This document shows, one piece after another, positions 16,541-24,905 of a stretch of DNA of 64,000 nt; position 1 is the stretch's first letter, and every line of letters begins with the position of its first letter. Both the position numbers and the translations under genes were made by a program. The notes below the pieces were generated by a model. That model searched no databases and was not told the origin of the DNA. It saw only the letters and a list, made by a program, of their open reading frames with translations. This DNA comes from Bog-473 sp036268485. Its GTDB lineage: Bacteria > Actinomycetota > Acidimicrobiia > Acidimicrobiales > RAAP-2. The DNA lies in assembly GCA_036268485.1 (NCBI GenBank), contig DATAUC010000042.1:62001-126000 (forward strand), written 5' to 3'.

Positions 16541-17058
16541 GCGCTGATGGTGCCGAAGAGCTCCACCCGCACGCCAACCTCGGGGTAGACCTTGAGCATC
16601 AACATGCTGGGGGGCTTCATGTTGAACTCGCGGATGTCGAAGACGTACTCGCCGGTGAGGGAGATGCTGCGGTCGTCCGGGGCGGTGATGGTCATCTCGT
16701 TCTCGAAGGTGCGGGTGCGGCCGTGGAAGGTGAGGTCACCGGTCACCAGGTAGAGACCGGGCGCTGACGCCGGCTGGACCCGGGTGATCTGTCCCTCAAT
16801 GAGGGGGTACTTGCGGGCATCGATCCGGCGCTTCAGCTCGCGGTCGTAGAGCACGTTGCCCGATGACAGCCGGTCCACCGAGAGTTCGAGGCGTCCGGTC
16901 ACCTCCACACCCATATCGAGCGAGCCATCGGCCGCCACGGCCAGCTCGACCCAACCGCCCAGGCCCCGGGTCTCCGTGTTGATGGGATGGACACTGGAGC
17001 GGGCGTTGACCCAGACGCAGCAGCGCTGTGGGTCGAAGCTGTAGCGCCGTGGAGTCAC
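16537..17058 (-). CDS. YceI-like lipocalin-fold protein
   Basis: 173 residues. The YceI signature appears as RKYPLIEGQITRV and GDLTFHGRTRTFENEM, the strands of the lipid-binding beta-barrel. Most YceI proteins are exported to the periplasm; here no signal peptide is visible, so it is probably cytoplasmic, as in other Gram-positive YceI proteins. The N terminus (WVNARSSVHP...GGWVE) replaces the usual S.V.F.I.H block. GTG start with TAGGGT 6 nt upstream. Binding partner unknown; polyisoprenoid is known for one family member. Confidence 0.75.
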   Translation of the reverse strand: MTPRRYSFDPQRCCVWVNARSSVHPINTETRGLGGWVELAVAADGSLDMGVEVTGRLELSVDRLSSGNVLYDRELKRRIDARKYPLIEGQITRVQPASAPGLYLVTGDLTFHGRTRTFENEMTITAPDDRSISLTGEYVFDIREFNMKPPSMLMLKVYPEVGVRVELFGTISA

Positions 17059-17064
17059 GCATCC

Positions 17065-17070
17065 ACCCTA
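17065..17070 (-). promoter_or_regulatory. -10 box of a leaderless promoter (TAGGGT)
   Basis: Minus strand TAGGGT, 6 nt, then the GTG of the YceI-like gene. Partner of the plus-strand box at 17093 in a 46-bp divergent spacer. Confidence 0.5.
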
Positions 17071-17092
17071 AGCGTCGACAGGCGACCTGGCC

Positions 17093-17098
17093 TAAAGT
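17093..17098 (+). promoter_or_regulatory. -10 box of a leaderless promoter (TAAAGT)
   Basis: TAAAGT, 6 nt, then the ATG of the carboxymuconolactone decarboxylase-like gene. Confidence 0.5.
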
Positions 17099-17104
17099 CC
17101 GGGC

Positions 17105-17590
17105 ATGGCGCGACTCGATATTCCCCAGGGTGAGGGCGGCGACGCCGTACAGCTGTGGTCGCTTCGTCCGGAAATGGGTGCGGCCGTCAACCGCCTGGTC
17201 AATGCCGCCTACAACAAGAGCATCCTCCCCACCCGGGTGCGTGAAGCGGCCCGGATGCGCATCGCGCAACTGAACGACTGCACGGTGTGCCTGGCCTTCC
17301 GGGCCGACAAGGTCAAGGCGCAAGGCCTCACCGAGGAAGACTTCTACTGCCACGTGGGCACCCACGATGCGGATGGCGAGTTCAGCGAGCAGGAGCGGCT
17401 GGCCATGGACTACGCCGAGCGCTTCGCCATCAACCACCTCAGCATTGACGATGCCTATATGGCGCAGATGCGGGAGTCCTTCAGCGATCCCGAGATCCTC
17501 GATCTGACGATCTGCCTCAGCGCGTTCTTGGGCCTGGGCCGCACGTTGCGCGTCCTGGGCATCACCGAGACGTCCCTGACCGACGTCTAA
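17105..17590 (+). CDS. Carboxymuconolactone decarboxylase / AhpD-like protein
   Basis: 161 residues of all-helical AhpD fold. The redox pair is in NDCTVCLAFR (CxxC at about 59-62), preceded by the conserved REAARMRIAQ helix; the second half has LAMDYAERF and LTICLSAFLGLGR. Members act as peroxidase reductants or decarboxylases; the CxxC with a nearby acid favours an alkylhydroperoxidase-like redox role. Its stop overlaps the stop of the convergent crotonase gene (CTAA, 4 bp shared). Confidence 0.82.
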   Translation: MARLDIPQGEGGDAVQLWSLRPEMGAAVNRLVNAAYNKSILPTRVREAARMRIAQLNDCTVCLAFRADKVKAQGLTEEDFYCHVGTHDADGEFSEQERLAMDYAERFAINHLSIDDAYMAQMRESFSDPEILDLTICLSAFLGLGRTLRVLGITETSLTDV

Positions 17591-18417
17591 GCCGGCGGCG
17601 GTTGGAAGGCGACGTCCCTTTCGCGTACGGCATCGCGCAGCCCGATCTCGCCGATGCGATCGGCAAAGGCCAAGGCTTCGGGGGCTCGATGCCCGATGGC
17701 GTCGTTCAGCGCAGCGAACCGCTGCAGTTGCGAGCGCCCCATGAGCTCGACGCCCAGGTTGACCACCCGCTTGTTGGCGATGAGCAGGTCCCGTCCGATC
17801 AGTGCCACGCGGGAGGCCAGGGCCAGGACAACGTCATCCAGCTCGTCCGCCGGTGCGGTGGCGACGACCAGCCCGATCTCCTTGGCTTCCACGCCGCTCA
17901 CGGTGTCCCCGGTAAGGAGTAGGCGCTTGGTCCACTGCGGTCCCACGTTGTACAGCCACATATTGGTGGGGGGCACCCCCATGGAGCGGACGGGCGGGAA
18001 GCCGATGCGGGCATCCTCGGCCGCCACCACGAGGTCGCAGTGCAGGGCCAGATCGGTGCCTCCGGCCAGGCAGTTCCCCTGCACCTGGGCGATGACCGGG
18101 ATCTTGCACTCCCAGATCCGGGCCCAGCCCGACGCCAACTCCAACATGGCGGTGATGTCGTCCTCGATGGATTGTTGCGGCGCGAAATCACCGGGCTCGA
18201 TGTCCTCGGCAATGAAGCCGTAGCCCGACGAGAAGGAGCGGCCGGAACTGCGGAGGATGATGACGCGGACCTGAGCGTCCGCCTCGGCCTCGGCCACCGC
18301 CCGCAGGATCTCGCGCACCGAGCGCGGGGTCAGCGGATTGTGGTGGTCGGGCCGGTTCAGCGTGATGCGGCACACCGACGAGAGATCTTCGACCGTGAGC
18401 GTGGCGAAGTCAGCCAT
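17587..18417 (-). CDS. Enoyl-CoA hydratase/isomerase (crotonase) family protein
   Basis: 276 residues. Crotonase fold with the oxyanion-hole segments SFSSGYGF (about 67-74) and QGNCLAGGTDLALHCD (about 117-132). The two catalytic Glu of true hydratases are not conserved: the first site reads G-T-D, the second reads PPVRSMG, so it may be an isomerase, hydrolase or lyase rather than a 2-enoyl-CoA hydratase. Its ATG shares one base with the stop of the acyl-CoA synthetase gene (TAATG), so both act on the same CoA ester. Confidence 0.8.
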   Translation of the reverse strand: MADFATLTVEDLSSVCRITLNRPDHHNPLTPRSVREILRAVAEAEADAQVRVIILRSSGRSFSSGYGFIAEDIEPGDFAPQQSIEDDITAMLELASGWARIWECKIPVIAQVQGNCLAGGTDLALHCDLVVAAEDARIGFPPVRSMGVPPTNMWLYNVGPQWTKRLLLTGDTVSGVEAKEIGLVVATAPADELDDVVLALASRVALIGRDLLIANKRVVNLGVELMGRSQLQRFAALNDAIGHRAPEALAFADRIGEIGLRDAVRERDVAFQPPPA

Positions 18418-19922
18418 TACGAGTGCTCCTCTGTTTGGTCCGCAGGCACCAGTGCAGCTTTCACCACCTTGCCGGCCTCATTGCGCGGCAAGGCATCCAC
18501 GAACGTAATGCGGCGTGGCACTTTGTAGTCAGCCAGGCGCTTGAGCATGAAACGCCGCAACGATTCCGGGTCCCGGGCGCCGCCGGGGCGCACGACCACC
18601 CAGGCCGCCACGTCTTCACCTAGGACCTCGTGGACCACACCGGCCACCGCGGCATCCGTCACGTCGGGATGCTCGAAGAGGACGGCCTCCACCTCGCCGG
18701 GCATGACGTTGTGGCCACCCCGGATGACCATGTCCTTCTGCCGACCGACGATCCAGACGAACCCGTCGTCGTCGAGCGATCCCAGATCGCCCGTGTGCAG
18801 CCAGCCGAGGGTTCCGCTGTCATCTTCTGCATCCAAGGCGGTACGTGGGGTCCGAGCACCCCGGATGACGATCTCCCCGACTTCGCCGGTGGCCACCGTC
18901 CCTCCGGTGCCGTCGGAGATCTGCACTTGGACTCCGGGCAACGGCAGTCCGACCGATCCCAGGTGCGCCCCCCGGTCTCCCGGCGGCGTCGCGGTGACGG
19001 CGCCGAACTCGGTCATGCCGTAACCGCACATGATGTCGGTGGAAGGCAGCCGCTGGGCGAAGCGGCGCAGGGTCGCCTCCGATATCGGCGCGCTCCCAAT
19101 GGTAAGGACGGCCAGGCCGGACAGGTCCGCGGTGGGGAATGCCGCATGCGCCACCAACAGCTGCACCATGGCGGGCACCAGGAACCCGGCCACCGGCCGA
19201 TCGGCGGTCACCGCATTGAGCCAGTGGCCCGGGTCGAACCGCGGCAGGAACCATCCGCTCAAGCCGCCCCGCATGGGTCCGCAGACCAGAAGTGATCCGC
19301 TGGTGGTTGAGAAGGGTGACGCCGTGATGAAGCCCAAGCCGTACCAGGACGGTGGTACCCGGTCGCTGGCCGAAAGCCCGCCGTGGCGCACCACGACGCC
19401 TTTGGGTGCGCCGGTTGTGCCCGAGGTGTACATGATGTCGGCCACGTCGTCGTTCTCAATCTGATGGCCAAGATCTCCGGCGTCATCATCGAGCAGGTCG
19501 TGCCAGGAGAGCATGGTGGCATCGGCCCCGAGCGTGGCCACCATCCCGACCGGCAGGTTCGACGGATCGAGGCCGGCGCGGACGGTCTGGCTGACCAGCA
19601 GCGCCGCCGTGCCGGCATGACGGAAGATCCGGCCCATCTCCGGTGGGCTCAAGCGCGTGTTGATGGGCACAGCCACGCAGCCGGCCTTGTGTACGGCCAT
19701 GTAGCTGATCAGCCATTCGAAAGGGTCCTCCGGGGCCAGCGCCAGGGCCACCCGGTCGCCCGGATCCAGCCCACGGTGCCGCAGTCCCCGGGCCAATCGG
19801 TTCGATTGTCCGTGCCAATCCCCGAGGGTCAGCATGGAGCCATCGGCCAGGTTCTTCCAGGCGATGTCCTCCGGGTAGGTGTCGGCCAGCTGGGCCAGCA
19901 GTACGGGTTGGATCAAGCTCAC
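18417..19922 (-). CDS. Acyl-CoA synthetase (ANL superfamily)
   Basis: 501 residues from GTG 19922, 16 bp after the phosphotriesterase stop; a GTG at 19955 would overlap that gene. P-loop MYTSGTTGAPKGV, the GYGMTEFG motif, LHTGDLGSLDDDGF, and the C-terminal hinge and lysine (GRQKDMVIRGG; PRNEAGKVVKAAL) are intact, so it should adenylate a carboxylic acid and make its CoA thioester. Length (about 500) fits medium/long-chain or aromatic-acid ligases. In an operon with a crotonase and a phosphotriesterase-type hydrolase. Confidence 0.88.
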   Translation of the reverse strand: MSLIQPVLLAQLADTYPEDIAWKNLADGSMLTLGDWHGQSNRLARGLRHRGLDPGDRVALALAPEDPFEWLISYMAVHKAGCVAVPINTRLSPPEMGRIFRHAGTAALLVSQTVRAGLDPSNLPVGMVATLGADATMLSWHDLLDDDAGDLGHQIENDDVADIMYTSGTTGAPKGVVVRHGGLSASDRVPPSWYGLGFITASPFSTTSGSLLVCGPMRGGLSGWFLPRFDPGHWLNAVTADRPVAGFLVPAMVQLLVAHAAFPTADLSGLAVLTIGSAPISEATLRRFAQRLPSTDIMCGYGMTEFGAVTATPPGDRGAHLGSVGLPLPGVQVQISDGTGGTVATGEVGEIVIRGARTPRTALDAEDDSGTLGWLHTGDLGSLDDDGFVWIVGRQKDMVIRGGHNVMPGEVEAVLFEHPDVTDAAVAGVVHEVLGEDVAAWVVVRPGGARDPESLRRFMLKRLADYKVPRRITFVDALPRNEAGKVVKAALVPADQTEEHS

Positions 19923-19938
19923 AGGACGCGTCAGGCCC

Positions 19939-20910
19939 CTAGTAGGAGGGACCACCCTCGAGGATCAGGCGTGGGTTGGCCACCATCATGGTGTCGATGT
20001 CAGTGTCGCTGATGCCCCGTTCTCGCATGAGCGGCAGCACGTCGTCGGGTATGTGGGTCCAACGCCAGTCCTTGGCGGCATCGACCATGGAGCGGGGGAA
20101 CCAGTCGACGAAGCACATGGCGTCGTGCGACAACACGAGACGCTCGGCCAGACCCCGCTGGCACAGCCGCGCCACGGCATCGACCCGCTCTTCCAGCGTG
20201 AAGCCCATGAGCCCGAAGTGATCGAAGCCCAGGAACGAGCCATTCTCAATGAGGGCCAGGTGATAGTCAGTGTTGAGGGTGCCTCCGCAGTGCCCGATGA
20301 CCACGCGGGAAAGATCCACACCTTCTTCTTGGAAGACGCGCTGTTGTTCGAGCCCCCAAGGTTCCGGTGGCGTGGGTGTGTGGGTGGTGATGGGGACGCC
20401 GGTGGCCCGGTGGGCCTGGGCGACCGCCCGCAGCACGCGCTCGACGCCAGGGGTGAGGCCGGGCCGATCTGATGCACACTTGAGGATGCCGGCCCGTACA
20501 CCGGTGTCGGCAATACCCTCCTCAATCTCGCGTATGAACATGTCGACCATCAGCTCGCGGCCGCCCATGACGGTGCCGGGACCCTGGAAGTGGAAGAACA
20601 TCGGCACGTCGTTGTAGGTGTAGACGCCGGTGGCCACCACGATGTTGATGTCGGGCACCTGGTCGGAGATGGCCTTGATGCGCGGCATGTAGCGACCCAG
20701 CCCGATTACCGTCAGGTCGACCAGCGTGTCGATACCGTGGGCCTTCAGATCGCGCAGTTTGGCCACCGCTCGAGCCTGCTCGGCCGCCTCGTCCCATTCG
20801 CTCGAGGGCTTCTCGATCTCGGGGCTCAGCACGAAGATGTGCTCGTGCATGAGGGTGGCTCCCAGCTGAGCGCCGTCGATGGGGCCCTGCGCCGTGTTCA
20901 CCTGCGTCAT
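19939..20910 (-). CDS. Phosphotriesterase-family metal hydrolase
   Basis: 323 residues, amidohydrolase TIM-barrel. All binuclear-site ligands are seen: His22 and His24 (MHEH), the carboxylated-Lys position Lys144 (GILKC), His177, His207 (IGHCGG) and Asp263 (SHDAM). Family members are lactonases or phosphotriesterases. The ATG has a GGGAGGGG Shine-Dalgarno nearby. It leads the minus-strand operon with acyl-CoA synthetase and crotonase; a lactone hydrolase that hands an acid to the ligase would make sense, as inference. Confidence 0.88.
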   Translation of the reverse strand: MTQVNTAQGPIDGAQLGATLMHEHIFVLSPEIEKPSSEWDEAAEQARAVAKLRDLKAHGIDTLVDLTVIGLGRYMPRIKAISDQVPDINIVVATGVYTYNDVPMFFHFQGPGTVMGGRELMVDMFIREIEEGIADTGVRAGILKCASDRPGLTPGVERVLRAVAQAHRATGVPITTHTPTPPEPWGLEQQRVFQEEGVDLSRVVIGHCGGTLNTDYHLALIENGSFLGFDHFGLMGFTLEERVDAVARLCQRGLAERLVLSHDAMCFVDWFPRSMVDAAKDWRWTHIPDDVLPLMRERGISDTDIDTMMVANPRLILEGGPSY

Positions 20911-20990
20911 CTGTGACCCCTCCCGCCCCAGCCGCGCCGGGCGGCAGCCTCGGCGCGGCCGATCGTAGTGGGACGGGCCAGAATGGGCTG

Positions 20991-21491
20991 ATGGACACTT
21001 GCCCCGAATGTGGGTTCACCTACGGAGAGACGTCACATGCCGCGCTTATGGCCGAGTTGCGGGCGGGGGCGTACGCCATGGCGCGCCTTCTCCGGTCCGG
21101 CTCGCCCACGGTGCGCATCCGGCCGGCCGCCGAAGTGTGGTCACCTTTGGGTTACGGCTGCCACATGCGCGACGTCGCCCTCATGCAACGGGACCGTCTC
21201 TATGTGGCGCTCGTGGAGGACGAGCCGTCGTTCAAGCCGATGTACCGGGAACAGCGGGTGGCCTTTGACCGCTATGACGACCAGGATCCCATCGCGGTGG
21301 CGGACCAGCTGGTCATGGGAATCGATCTCTTCGCCCACGCCTTGGAGGGCCTGGACGCCGAGCAGTGGCTCCGACCGCTCGTCTACGGATTCCCCGATCC
21401 ATCCGTGCGGACGGTCGAGTGGATGGCGCATCACACGTTGCACGAGGTGGTCCACCATCTGGTTGACGTTGACCGTCTCGTCAATGCCTGA
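20991..21491 (+). CDS. DinB-like four-helix protein with N-terminal CxxC
   Basis: 166 residues. After CPECGF (a rubredoxin-knuckle style CxxC at 4-7) comes a DinB/YfiT bundle: YGCHMRDVALM (first His), a mid helix FDRYDDQDP, and HTLHEVVHHLVDVDRL at the end with the remaining histidines for metal. DinB proteins often act as thiol transferases for mycothiol or bacillithiol, or as maleylpyruvate isomerase-like enzymes. The next gene overlaps by 8 bp. An upstream in-frame extension to 20913 adds Pro/Ala-rich shadow sequence and was not used. Confidence 0.75.
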   Translation: MDTCPECGFTYGETSHAALMAELRAGAYAMARLLRSGSPTVRIRPAAEVWSPLGYGCHMRDVALMQRDRLYVALVEDEPSFKPMYREQRVAFDRYDDQDPIAVADQLVMGIDLFAHALEGLDAEQWLRPLVYGFPDPSVRTVEWMAHHTLHEVVHHLVDVDRLVNA

Positions 21492-21951
21492 TGCGGTGGC
21501 CGGGGGCGTTGTTGTCCGCCGCGCCAGCGACGACGACTTGGGACGGATCGTGGAGCTCTTCGAGCACGGGTCACTGGCGGCCGGCAAGGAGGACGGGTCG
21601 GACCTGAGGCCGTATGCCGCGGCGCTGCGGGACATCGCCTCGGGTCCCGGAGCAGTGCTGCTGGCCGACGTGGACGGCGAGGTGGTGGGCGTCTGCCAAC
21701 TCATCGTCTTCCGCCACCTCCAAGCGAGGGGCGGCCTTTGCGCCGAGATCGAGTCGGTGCACGTGCATCCCGACCAGCGCAGTCGTGGCATCGGGCGGAT
21801 CCTGATGGAGCACGCCGTGTCCGAAGCACGCCAACTCGGGTGCTACCGGGTGCAGCTGACCAGCAACAACGCCCGACCTGATGCTCACCGCTTTTACGAG
21901 TCGCTGGGTTTCACGTTCAGCCATCACGGCTTCAAGCTGGCGCTGAGCTGA
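21484..21951 (+). CDS. GNAT family N-acetyltransferase
   Basis: 155 residues. Motif A is IESVHVHPDQRSRGIGRILMEHA (R-x-R-G-I-G), followed by VQLTSNNARPDAHRFYESLGF with the Tyr acid. ATG 21484 is the first start after the DinB reading frame and gives a complete GNAT domain; its start overlaps the DinB stop by 8 bp. The gene ends 20 bp inside the convergent ATP-grasp gene. Substrate unknown. Confidence 0.85.
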   Translation: MPDAVAGGVVVRRASDDDLGRIVELFEHGSLAAGKEDGSDLRPYAAALRDIASGPGAVLLADVDGEVVGVCQLIVFRHLQARGGLCAEIESVHVHPDQRSRGIGRILMEHAVSEARQLGCYRVQLTSNNARPDAHRFYESLGFTFSHHGFKLALS

Positions 21952-23182
21952 CCTCCGCCAGGGGCGCGCGGTCACGGAGCTGCCGCCAACCCTCTGGTGC
22001 CAAGGCGTACCGCGACACGGCGCCGTTGGTGAAGAAGCTCCACCATGAGGGGCGCACGAGGGTGGCCACTGCCGCAGCAAGCGGGAGAAGCAGGGTCCGC
22101 CAGTCGCCCTGGTGCGGGGTGAGTTCTTCGTGCGAGCCGGCATAGACGCCTCGGTGGGTCAGACGGCGAGCCAATTCGACCAGCACGCTACGACGGCGTC
22201 CGTCGCGTTGCGCCGCACCCAGGATCGCCATCAGCACTTGGTGCGTCAGCACGTTGGGACGCGAGGGCTTCAGGGGAGGCACGTACATCCCGACCGCCAC
22301 CGCCAGGAGGGCGCTCACCAGGTCCGTCCCGGCCGCCCGGGCGTTGCCTGGCTCGACCAGGCGAGGGTTGACGTCGATCACGTAGGCGCGCTCGGCGGTC
22401 ACGATGGCGTCAACCGACAGTGCGCCGTGCCAGTCGAGGGCTCGGCCTAGTCGGGCCAGGTCGGACTGCAAACCGGGCACCAGCAGGGAGCGTTTGGCCG
22501 CCCCGCTGCCGTTGGCGCCTTCTTGTCTCCGCTCGTTGGCGTGGAAGGCCACCAGCGACCCGGCGTCGAAGACGCACTGGGCCATCACGAACGTTCCCTC
22601 CACCGCTACTTGGACCAGGACGCCGCCATCGAATAGGGCGCCGGCATCAATGAATTGGCTCACCGCCTCGTACAGGTTGGCGTGATCGGTGACCCGTCGC
22701 ACGCCGATGGAACTGCTGCCGACCGGGGCCTTGACGAAGGCGGGAAACGACGACCAGCCCGTCAGCTCCGCTGTGCTCTGCACGACGACGGTGTGGGGCT
22801 GAGGTACCCCGACCTCGTCCAGGGTGTTGCGGGCCGAGAGCTTGTCCTGCACCCGTCGCAAGGAGGCAAACGGCGGCACGGCGGTCATGAGCCCAGCGTC
22901 GAGCAGCCGGGGGAGTTGGTGCGACAGGACGGTCACCTGTTCCTGGGTGGGGAAGACGACTTCTGTGCCAGCCGCCAGGGCAGCCTCGAGCATGCGGTCG
23001 AACCACGTCAGCGGATCCGGGCCGAAATCGGGCACCGGGACCAGGGCGCCGACGTGCCGGGTGAAGCGAGCCAGGCATAAGGGGTCTGAAACGGCGGCCG
23101 ACACGTCGTGGCCGAGAGCGTCGAGTTGGGTGGCTACCTGGCGGGAGGTCAAGCCCGCCCCTTCGGTCAGGAGGATCTTCAT
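21932..23182 (-). CDS. ATP-grasp domain protein
   Basis: 416 residues from ATG 23182, which is favoured over upstream starts because TATACT lies 7 nt in front of it. N-terminal Rossmann-like pre-ATP-grasp part (MKILLTEGAG...GHDV), then ATP-grasp with the Lys of AFVKAPVGSSSIGV (about 170) and VIDVNPRL (metal-binding Asp/Asn) near residue 290. The C-terminal 100 residues (FFTNGAVSRYAL...) are specific. The family ligates a carboxylate to an amine or thiol; substrate unknown. An imperfect palindrome overlaps the promoter. Confidence 0.8.
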   Translation of the reverse strand: MKILLTEGAGLTSRQVATQLDALGHDVSAAVSDPLCLARFTRHVGALVPVPDFGPDPLTWFDRMLEAALAAGTEVVFPTQEQVTVLSHQLPRLLDAGLMTAVPPFASLRRVQDKLSARNTLDEVGVPQPHTVVVQSTAELTGWSSFPAFVKAPVGSSSIGVRRVTDHANLYEAVSQFIDAGALFDGGVLVQVAVEGTFVMAQCVFDAGSLVAFHANERRQEGANGSGAAKRSLLVPGLQSDLARLGRALDWHGALSVDAIVTAERAYVIDVNPRLVEPGNARAAGTDLVSALLAVAVGMYVPPLKPSRPNVLTHQVLMAILGAAQRDGRRRSVLVELARRLTHRGVYAGSHEELTPHQGDWRTLLLPLAAAVATLVRPSWWSFFTNGAVSRYALAPEGWRQLRDRAPLAEVSSAPA

Positions 23183-23189
23183 GAGAGTT

Positions 23190-23210
23190 AGTATATGCCA
23201 TAAGCGTATA
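23190..23210 (-). promoter_or_regulatory. Leaderless promoter TATACT with overlapping palindromic operator
   Basis: Minus strand TATACT (23195-23190) sits 7 nt before the ATG. TATATGC (23192-23198) and GCGTATA (23204-23210) form a palindrome with one mismatch across a 5-nt centre, covering the -10 box, as an auto- or cross-regulator would need. The whole spacer is AT-rich against the surroundings. Confidence 0.5.
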
Positions 23211-23294
23211 TCACATACAAACCATTGTTCACACACTCCTTCCTCCGGAGCGCATCAGCTCGATCCTGGCGCGCCGAAGGAACATGTAAGTGTG

Positions 23295-23300
23295 TAATCT
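23295..23300 (+). promoter_or_regulatory. -10 box of a leaderless promoter (TAATCT)
   Basis: TAATCT, 7 nt, then ATG 23308 of the unknown 207-aa gene. Confidence 0.45.
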
Positions 23301-23307
23301 CGTAACT

Positions 23308-23931
23308 ATGACGACAGAGACCACTAGCAATGACCACGACACCGAAGCCGGCCGAGGCCGAGGGCGAGGCCGCGGCCGCCGCCGTAGCGCAGGAGCACCG
23401 CCGTTGACCCCAGAACAGGAGAAGTTGATTGCGGCCTGGTTCACCGGCCGGATTCCCGAAGGATGGTTTGAAGGGCCGGTCCGCCTCGAGATCGACGGCG
23501 ACGAGATTCAGGTTGTCGGCACGCTGCCCAAGCCCCAACTGGCCGAGGACGCCGGCGCCGACGAGGTGCGGGTGGCGGAGCAGGCCCGCATCAGCGGCCA
23601 CCGTGAAGAGACACGCAGCGCCCGCATGCGCATTGCCGACGAGGCCCAGCCGGCCTTTGGACGGGCTCTCTCGTGGGGAGCCGAATGTGGCGCCACCCGC
23701 GTGCTCTTCACCACGGCGGGCGTGCCGGTCATGACCAGGCTCCGACTCTCGGAGCGCAGCGTCCTCGATACGTTGATCGACGCCGGCGTGGCCCGCAGCC
23801 GCAGTGAGGCCCTGGCCTGGACCGTGCGCCTGGTGGCGGAACACGAAGCCGAATGGATTCAGGAGCTGCGCGACGCCATGACGTCCGTGGAGGAAGTCCG
23901 CTCCCGGGGTCCCAAGACGACGACGTCGTAG
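23308..23931 (+). CDS. Unknown actinobacterial protein with Arg/Gly-rich N terminus
   Basis: 207 residues. A low-complexity head (RGRGRGRGRRR at about 17-26, GR repeats) precedes a compact domain: PLTPEQEKLIAAWFTGRIPEGW, then a strand block FEGPVRLEIDGDEIQVVG, then a helix ARMRIADEAQ, LFTTAGVPVMTRLRLSERSVLDTL and a final SRSEALAWTVRLV. The last block resembles ribbon-helix-helix type sequences (SRSEAL.W.V). The basic head suggests nucleic-acid binding, as inference. No named family recognised. A GTG/ATG extension at 23290 is possible but the promoter argues for 23308. Confidence 0.65.
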   Translation: MTTETTSNDHDTEAGRGRGRGRGRRRSAGAPPLTPEQEKLIAAWFTGRIPEGWFEGPVRLEIDGDEIQVVGTLPKPQLAEDAGADEVRVAEQARISGHREETRSARMRIADEAQPAFGRALSWGAECGATRVLFTTAGVPVMTRLRLSERSVLDTLIDAGVARSRSEALAWTVRLVAEHEAEWIQELRDAMTSVEEVRSRGPKTTTS

Positions 23932-23943
23932 CGGGCGCTGGAC

Positions 23944-23949
23944 GATACT
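23944..23949 (+). promoter_or_regulatory. Possible -10 box of a leaderless promoter (GATACT)
   Basis: GATACT, 7 nt, then GTG 23957 of the TetR gene. Deviates from TANNNT at the first position. Confidence 0.35.
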
Positions 23950-23956
23950 GGCCGCC

Positions 23957-24535
23957 GTGGGACGACCAGCTCAGATAGACCGAGCTGCCGTATTGGCGGC
24001 CAGCCTGCAGCTGGCCGATGAGCAAGGCCTGCCGGCGGTCACCATGCAGGCGGTGGCCGGCCGCCTCGGGGTGACGCCAATGGCGCTCTACCGGCACGTA
24101 ACCAACAAGGCCGACCTGCTCGACGGCGTGGTCGAGAGCATCTTGCTGGAGGTGCCGCTGCCCGATCCCGAGGCGGACTGGGCCGAACGCCTGATGGCGC
24201 TGTCGAAGGGCACGAGAGCCGCCGCGCTTCGTCACCCTGAGGTCTTCCCCTTGTTGCTCCAACGCGCCGCGGTCACCGAGGGATCCCGCCGGACCAGGAA
24301 CCTTGTCTACGAGGCCCTGCGCGAGGCCGGCCTTTCCGAGGAGTCCGTGGTGCAGATGGAACGGCTCATGGCCACGGCCATCCTCGGCTTTGCCGCCAGC
24401 GAGGCCGGCGGCCGCTTTGCCGCCCACTCGCCCGAGCAGCTCGATGCCGACTTTGCCCGCTTGCAGTCGATGTTGGCTACCGCCGTGCTCGAGGCCATCA
24501 CCGAAGCACAAGGAGCCGTACCGAGCGCACCGTGA
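23957..24535 (+). CDS. TetR family transcriptional regulator
   Basis: 192 residues. N-terminal HTH: RAAVLAASLQLADEQGLPAVTMQAVAGRLGVTPMALYRHVTNKADLLDGVVE, very typical. The C-terminal part matches the TetR_C_1 type that binds small ligands. GTG start. The AhpD-like gene follows after 16 bp, so it is probably autoregulated along with that gene; the divergent or neighbouring ATP-grasp palindrome is 750 bp away and not an obvious target. Confidence 0.9.
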   Translation: MGRPAQIDRAAVLAASLQLADEQGLPAVTMQAVAGRLGVTPMALYRHVTNKADLLDGVVESILLEVPLPDPEADWAERLMALSKGTRAAALRHPEVFPLLLQRAAVTEGSRRTRNLVYEALREAGLSEESVVQMERLMATAILGFAASEAGGRFAAHSPEQLDADFARLQSMLATAVLEAITEAQGAVPSAP

Positions 24536-24551
24536 CGTGCCAGCATGCGGC

Positions 24552-24893
24552 ATGGAACATTTTCACCAGGTGACCGACGATCTGCGAGGCCCCTACCGGG
24601 AGCTGGCCCAGGCCATTCCCGACGTGGTGTCGGCGTACGCCGCGCTGCACACGGCGGCCATGGCCGAGGGCGAGCTCTCCATGAAGACCAAGGAACTCAT
24701 TGCCCTGGCCATCGCCATCTCCAAGGAGTGCGACGGCTGCATCGCCGCCCACGCTCGTGGTGCCGCCCGTCGGGGCGCCACCACCAAAGAGGTCACCGAA
24801 ATGATTGGCGTCGCCATCTCCATGAATGGCGGGCCCGGCACGGTGTGGGGGCCGAGGGCCCTGGCCGCCTTCCACGAATTCTCGGAGAGCTGA
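24552..24893 (+). CDS. Carboxymuconolactone decarboxylase / AhpD-like protein
   Basis: 113 residues. The AhpD motif E-C-x-x-C-x3-H is complete: Cys60-Asp-Gly-Cys63-Ile-Ala-Ala-His67 in KECDGCIAAHA. This predicts peroxidase-linked disulfide chemistry. ATG 24552 is 16 bp past the TetR stop, so the two form a unit. It is shorter than the 161-residue CMD protein at 17105 and only distantly similar. Confidence 0.87.
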   Translation: MEHFHQVTDDLRGPYRELAQAIPDVVSAYAALHTAAMAEGELSMKTKELIALAIAISKECDGCIAAHARGAARRGATTKEVTEMIGVAISMNGGPGTVWGPRALAAFHEFSES

Positions 24894-24905
24894 CCTCCAC
24901 GTTCC

